Source of the DNA: CAJQQY01 sp045106765 | Lineage (GTDB): Bacteria > Bacteroidota > Bacteroidia > Chitinophagales > Saprospiraceae | NCBI GenBank assembly: GCA_045106765.1 | Contig: JBGCFD010000015.1 | Location: 1-64,000 of the forward strand | Length of the DNA stretch: 64,000 bases | Direction of reading: 5' to 3' | In this document: in pieces, positions 60,739-64,000 of the stretch | Layout: each line of letters starts with the position of its first letter | How positions within the stretch are numbered: the first letter of the stretch is position 1 | The notes under the pieces: model-generated | Told to the model about the DNA's origin: nothing | Seen by the model: the letters and a program-made list of their open reading frames with translations, nothing else | Database searches by the model: none | Translations under genes and position numbers: made by a program

Positions 60739-61743
60739 CTAATTTAATATTCTTACTTTTCCCTTTTTGGTTTGCTTATTTCCTGTAGTTACTGTTGTAT
60801 ATTCAACCTGCCAAATAAAAATTTTATCCGTCATTTTATTTCCTTTTGAGGTTCCATTCCATTGAAAATCAATTTTATTGGATTTATAAACTTCATCTCC
60901 CCATCTATTATAAATTCTAATTTTAAAATTTTTTATTTCACAATCATCAGCTACCATAATAGAAAAAAAGTCATGACAACCATCTCCATTTGGAGAAAAT
61001 CCATTCGGTATATAATATACACATTCTTCATTGTTTGCCCCACAATCTTCAAATCTTAATTGGATAAATATCAATGAATCACAACCAGATTTAGATTTCA
61101 TCTTTTCCATTCCACTTGGGTTACCTTCATTGTAAATAGTACCATTAACTTCTACAGAATAAGAATCATTTCTGCATCCTACATATTTAATTTCTTTGTA
61201 GCTATTTTGAATTCCTAAAGTCAATCGAAGTTTTTGATTTTTCTCTCGAGTATTTCCCAATGTGCTCCATGTATCTAAATTACAATCTACCGCTTTTAAT
61301 TCTGACTGAGGATAATAGTTAGCTCCATTAATTTGAAAACTTTCTAAGTGTGAAGCGAAAATAGAATAGCCATTATTAAATTTAAATTCTACTTCCATTA
61401 TATTTCCTCCTCCTCCTTGATACGAAATATCAAATCGTGCCTCTATACTAACAAACTTCCCTTCTTTATTAAATGAACCATCTCCATTTGAATAATAAAC
61501 ATCAAAAAATTCATATCCTGGCCATCCTTGAAAATCAAAATTAGCATAGTTTAATTTCCCTGAAAACCGAGTATTTAATTCTTCTCCATCTACATCAAAA
61601 GTATGACTTATTGTTTTTCCAGTTTTTTCATAAAAAGTAATGGAAGTTAAATTTTCAATATTTTTTATCGCTTGAGAATAGATCAGCTGAGTAGAATAAA
61701 TTAAACAACTAAAAATTAAACTAATTTTGAACATAGTATTCAT
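60739..61743 (-). CDS. T9SS-exported protein with one Cys-Gly-Asp repeat and gliding-type C-terminus
   Basis: A signal peptide (about 1-23) is followed by a beta domain (residues 25-180) nearly identical in plan to that of the neighbouring 498-residue protein: SITFYEKTGKTISHTFDVDG, GWPGYEFFDVYYSNGDGSFN, EVEFKFNNGYSIFASHLESF. Next comes one unit of the repeat YVGCRNDSYSVEVNG...GCDSLIFI and the CHU_C/T9SS type B domain (YIPNGFSPNGDGCHDFF, RIYNRWGDEVYKS). The two genes are tandem duplicates 36 bases apart. Surface display by T9SS is expected. Confidence 0.88.
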   Translation of the reverse strand: MNTMFKISLIFSCLIYSTQLIYSQAIKNIENLTSITFYEKTGKTISHTFDVDGEELNTRFSGKLNYANFDFQGWPGYEFFDVYYSNGDGSFNKEGKFVSIEARFDISYQGGGGNIMEVEFKFNNGYSIFASHLESFQINGANYYPQSELKAVDCNLDTWSTLGNTREKNQKLRLTLGIQNSYKEIKYVGCRNDSYSVEVNGTIYNEGNPSGMEKMKSKSGCDSLIFIQLRFEDCGANNEECVYYIPNGFSPNGDGCHDFFSIMVADDCEIKNFKIRIYNRWGDEVYKSNKIDFQWNGTSKGNKMTDKIFIWQVEYTTVTTGNKQTKKGKVRILN

Positions 61744-61779
61744 TGTATCCCTTTATGTTATTTTTGATTACCGATTTAA

Positions 61780-63276
61780 CTATTTCATAATCGTTACATT
61801 ACCTTTTAATCTGATTTGTTCATTTGATTCCGTATTTATATATTCAAGATACCACACAAAAACACCAATTTTTAAATCCTTATTTTTAAAACTCCCATCC
61901 CATTTGAAATCTAAATCATTAGATTGGAAAACCTCTGCCCCCCAACGATTATATACCCTAATATTAAATGCTTCTATTTGACATTTTTCAGAAGCATAAA
62001 CTGAAAAATAATCATTATATCCATCTACATTAGGTGAAAATGCATTAGGAATAAAAATATCACAAAATGGATCTGTTGCATCACAATTGAGAAAATCTAA
62101 ATTTATAATTACCATCGAATCACAACCTCCATTTCCTACAAGTAATTCATTTCCTGTAGAATTATCCTCATCATAGATAGTATTATTTACCTCTACAAAA
62201 CAACCATCATCTTGACAACCAACATAGTTTATTTCATTTGTAATAATAAAATTTTCAAAAATATAATCAATATTTATTATCGAATCACAACCAAAAACAT
62301 TTGTCATTGATTCAACTCCTGAAGGGTTATCTATATCATAAATATTTCCATTTATTTCTATGAAAAAATCAACAGGAAGACATTCCGTGTTACTTAAGTT
62401 TTCAATTGAACTTATCTCATAAGACAATAAAATATCAATAATAGAGTCACAACCATTACTAGTCATTAATATTTCTGTTCCAGTCGTATTATCTTCATCA
62501 TACGTTGTCCCATTCACTTCAATTGAATAACCATCATTTTGGCAACCAACATAATTTACTTCAGTTGTAACATTGCTATAGGGAAACTCCAAATTGATAC
62601 TAATTAGAGAATCGCATCCTCCACTAGCTGTCAAGATCTCCGTTCCTGAAATATTATCTTCATTATATATTATTCCATTCACTTCGATAGAGTAGCCATC
62701 ATTTAAGCATCCCACATAATTTATTTCTGTGTATGTATTTTTAATTCCTAAAGTTAATCTAAGGTTTTCTGTAATTCCATTTGTATTTCCTAAAGTACTC
62801 CATGTATTTAAATCACAGTCTACAGCACTTAATTCTGATTGTAAAATATAATTAGTTCCATTAGCATTAAAACTTTCCAAATGAGATGCGAAAATGGAAC
62901 TTCCATTAGCAAAATTAAATTCCACTTCCATTATATTTCCACCGCCTCCACCTGATGAATTGTCAAACCTTACGTCTATTGAAATAAACATTCCTTCAGT
63001 ATTAAATGCACCATCTCCATTTGAATAATAGACATCAAAGAACTCATTCCCAACCCATCCTTGAAAATCATTATTGGACGAATTTAATTGACCTGATAAT
63101 TTCGTATTTAATTCACTCCCATCAATATCATATGTAAAGGTTGATGTAGAACCTGTTTTTTCATAAAAAGTAATTGAAACAAGATTATCAATATCTTTGA
63201 TCGCTTGAGAAAACAAATGAGAAATACTAAAAAGGCATAGTAATATACTAGCTAGATATTTGGTGTAAAATTTCAT
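61780..63276 (-). CDS. T9SS-exported protein with four Cys-Gly-Asp repeats and gliding-type C-terminus
   Basis: This 498-residue paralogue of the gene after it has the same signal peptide type, beta domain (about 27-185) and CHU_C end (FIPNAFSPNVDGYNDYF, RVYNRWGAEVFQS). Between them stand four repeats of about 52 residues, each with NYVGCxNDGYSIEVNG, IYxEDNxxGTE and GCDSxI; the third is the most diverged (NTECLPVDFFIEINGN). The Cys pairs probably form disulfides. The single repeat in the paralogue implies gain or loss of units. A TAGCTTTG -7 element lies at 63293-63300 on its strand. Confidence 0.88.
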   Translation of the reverse strand: MKFYTKYLASILLCLFSISHLFSQAIKDIDNLVSITFYEKTGSTSTFTYDIDGSELNTKLSGQLNSSNNDFQGWVGNEFFDVYYSNGDGAFNTEGMFISIDVRFDNSSGGGGGNIMEVEFNFANGSSIFASHLESFNANGTNYILQSELSAVDCDLNTWSTLGNTNGITENLRLTLGIKNTYTEINYVGCLNDGYSIEVNGIIYNEDNISGTEILTASGGCDSLISINLEFPYSNVTTEVNYVGCQNDGYSIEVNGTTYDEDNTTGTEILMTSNGCDSIIDILLSYEISSIENLSNTECLPVDFFIEINGNIYDIDNPSGVESMTNVFGCDSIINIDYIFENFIITNEINYVGCQDDGCFVEVNNTIYDEDNSTGNELLVGNGGCDSMVIINLDFLNCDATDPFCDIFIPNAFSPNVDGYNDYFSVYASEKCQIEAFNIRVYNRWGAEVFQSNDLDFKWDGSFKNKDLKIGVFVWYLEYINTESNEQIRLKGNVTIMK

Positions 63277-63292
63277 TATTTGTTGTTTTATG

Positions 63293-63300
63293 CAAAGCTA
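63293..63300 (-). promoter_or_regulatory. -7 promoter element of the four-repeat T9SS protein
   Basis: TAGCTTTG on the minus strand fits TAnnTTTG, 16 bases before the start codon at 63276. No -33 TTG was found. Confidence 0.45.
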
Positions 63301-63304
63301 TTTA

Positions 63305-63435
63305 TTTTAAGTATCGAACCATAATTATCTTTAAGCGAATTGAGTTTCTTTTTTCCTATGACTGCGTTTTTTGCCTTGTCAGAGAAAAAAATAATTCTAC
63401 ATTCCACTTAAACATAATTATGGTTCGGTACTTAT
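63305..63435. repeat. Long inverted repeat 1
   Basis: TAAGTATCGAACCATAATTA with TCTTTAAG near 63308-63335 pairs with CTTAAACATAATTATGGTTC and GGTACTTA near 63407-63433, about 27 matches in 30. It lies directly upstream of the T9SS gene start and beside a second palindrome. Confidence 0.8.
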
Positions 63436-63602
63436 TGAAGTTGTTTTAAAATGTCTAGCTGACCTACGCAAAAAGCATTGTGGTTATTTGGACTTTAGCT
63501 TTTTTCGTCCCAACCCAAAGGGGTTGAAACTCAAAAAGAGCTTCGCCAATAACCACAAGCCTTTCCGCTCGGTTTCAGCAGACATTTTAAAACAACTTCA
63601 TT
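63436..63602. repeat. Long inverted repeat 2, possibly related to family A
   Basis: TGAAGTTGTTTTAAAATGTC on the left pairs with GACATTTTAAAACAACTTCA on the right. Inner arms TTGTGGTTATTTGG and CCAATAACCACAAG pair as well. The inner ends TAGCTGACCT and GGTTTCAGCAGAC recall the family A core. A T-poor tail follows, so a terminator role is doubtful. Confidence 0.75.
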
Positions 63603-63667
63603 AAAAAAAAGCATTTTAGAACTTAATCTAAAATGCTTTTTTAATCCTAATAATTTATTCTTGAGAT

Positions 63668-64000
63668 TTATTTTTGATTCTCGTATTTAGCTTTAAATTT
63701 CTCATACAAATCTTTCTGCTTTGTATTTAAACTAACTTCTCGTCCTTGGATAAAAGCAGTTTCCACATGATTTGTTCGCATGTCTAATGCATCTCCTGAA
63801 CTAATAAAAAGTGTCGCATCTTTTCCTACTTCAAGTGATCCAGCAGTTTTGTCAATACCCAAAATTTTTGCTGTATTCAACGTTAATCCTGAAATGGCAT
63901 CTTCTTTATCTAATCCAAAACCAACGGCATGACCAGCTTGAAAAGGAAGGTTTCTTGACTGAGCTACTTCATTCATTTGGAAACACCAAAGCACTCCTGC
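63668..64000 (-). CDS. Amidohydrolase family protein, C-terminal part (runs off the window)
   Basis: The frame is open to the last base, so the gene's start lies beyond 64000; only about 110 C-terminal residues are seen. LTLNTAKILGIDKTAGSLEVG, with KDATLFISSGDAL after it, is the typical end of imidazolonepropionase-like amidohydrolases, where the composite beta-sandwich closes after the TIM barrel. HVETAFIQGREV is the last strand. The metal-binding residues lie in the missing part, so substrate and activity cannot be judged. Confidence 0.85.
   Translation of the reverse strand, partial: AGVLWCFQMNEVAQSRNLPFQAGHAVGFGLDKEDAISGLTLNTAKILGIDKTAGSLEVGKDATLFISSGDALDMRTNHVETAFIQGREVSLNTKQKDLYEKFKAKYENQK

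Noticed and set aside
1..64000. CRISPR arrays, prophage, insertion sequences, tRNA or rRNA genes
   Set aside because: No regularly spaced direct repeats, transposase or integrase motifs, or tRNA-like cloverleaf sequences were recognised by reading; a dedicated scan (for example a covariance-model tRNA search) was not possible.

Overview
The window is A+T-rich DNA from a member of the Bacteroidota, most like the Saprospiria/Saprospiraceae. This rests on content, not on a database search. Several proteins carry type IX secretion (T9SS) C-terminal sorting or gliding-motility-associated domains. There are TonB-dependent receptor, LptC, PurS, RsmI and CNNM genes of Bacteroidota type, a partial menaquinone cluster and a mevalonate-pathway decarboxylase. 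Many genes are preceded by the Bacteroidota -7 promoter element TAnnTTTG, and Shine-Dalgarno sequences are mostly absent. No rRNA, tRNA, CRISPR array, transposase or phage gene was seen.

Layout. 0.2-1.9 kb: an XRE/ImmA-IrrE-type regulator overlapping a PIN-domain gene, behind a palindrome that covers the promoter. 1.9-6 kb: an unknown acidic protein, a DUF4301 protein and an S66 LD-carboxypeptidase. 6-8.7 kb: a metal-uptake operon (DtxR/MntR regulator, binding protein, ATPase, but no permease). 8.7-11.3 kb: a five-gene operon of small membrane proteins and an FMN split-barrel protein. 11.3-15.1 kb: a nitroreductase and a BlaI/BlaR-type pair whose M56 peptidase also carries TonB, plug-like and T9SS domains. 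15.4-18.1 kb: a TPR protein and an O-antigen ligase-type protein. 18.1-24.8 kb: a menaquinone operon (thioesterase, menF, menD, menC, menE) ending in a dipeptide epimerase and riddled with one palindromic repeat family. 25-35.1 kb: a serine hydrolase, a TonB-dependent receptor, a sorbosone-dehydrogenase-like lipoprotein, a membrane patatin, a CNNM protein and LptC. 35.1-41.8 kb: two large secreted proteins flanking pssA, purS and rsmI. 42-51.8 kb: an unknown helical protein, a haem-binding gene broken by one stop codon, a TPR-CHAT protease facing an anti-sigma-like gene, a RidA lipoprotein and a patatin/beta-barrel fusion. 51.9-56.7 kb: a small regulon built around a winged-helix regulator and a repeated operator, then an HD domain fused to a PycTM-type membrane domain. 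57-64 kb: an unknown helical protein, diphosphomevalonate decarboxylase, a DUF4294 protein, two paralogous secreted proteins with one or four internal repeats, and the end of an amidohydrolase gene.

The most distinctive feature is a set of dispersed palindromic repeats (families A, B and C) that crowd gene borders, supply stop codons, and in two cases appear to have been taken into proteins: a segment of MenE and the N-terminal signal region of LptC. The best candidates for unusual biology are the HD-PycTM protein, the XRE/ImmA-PIN pair, the TPR-CHAT protease, and the ACTTTG-N5-CAAAGT operator shared by two promoters around the winged-helix regulator gene.
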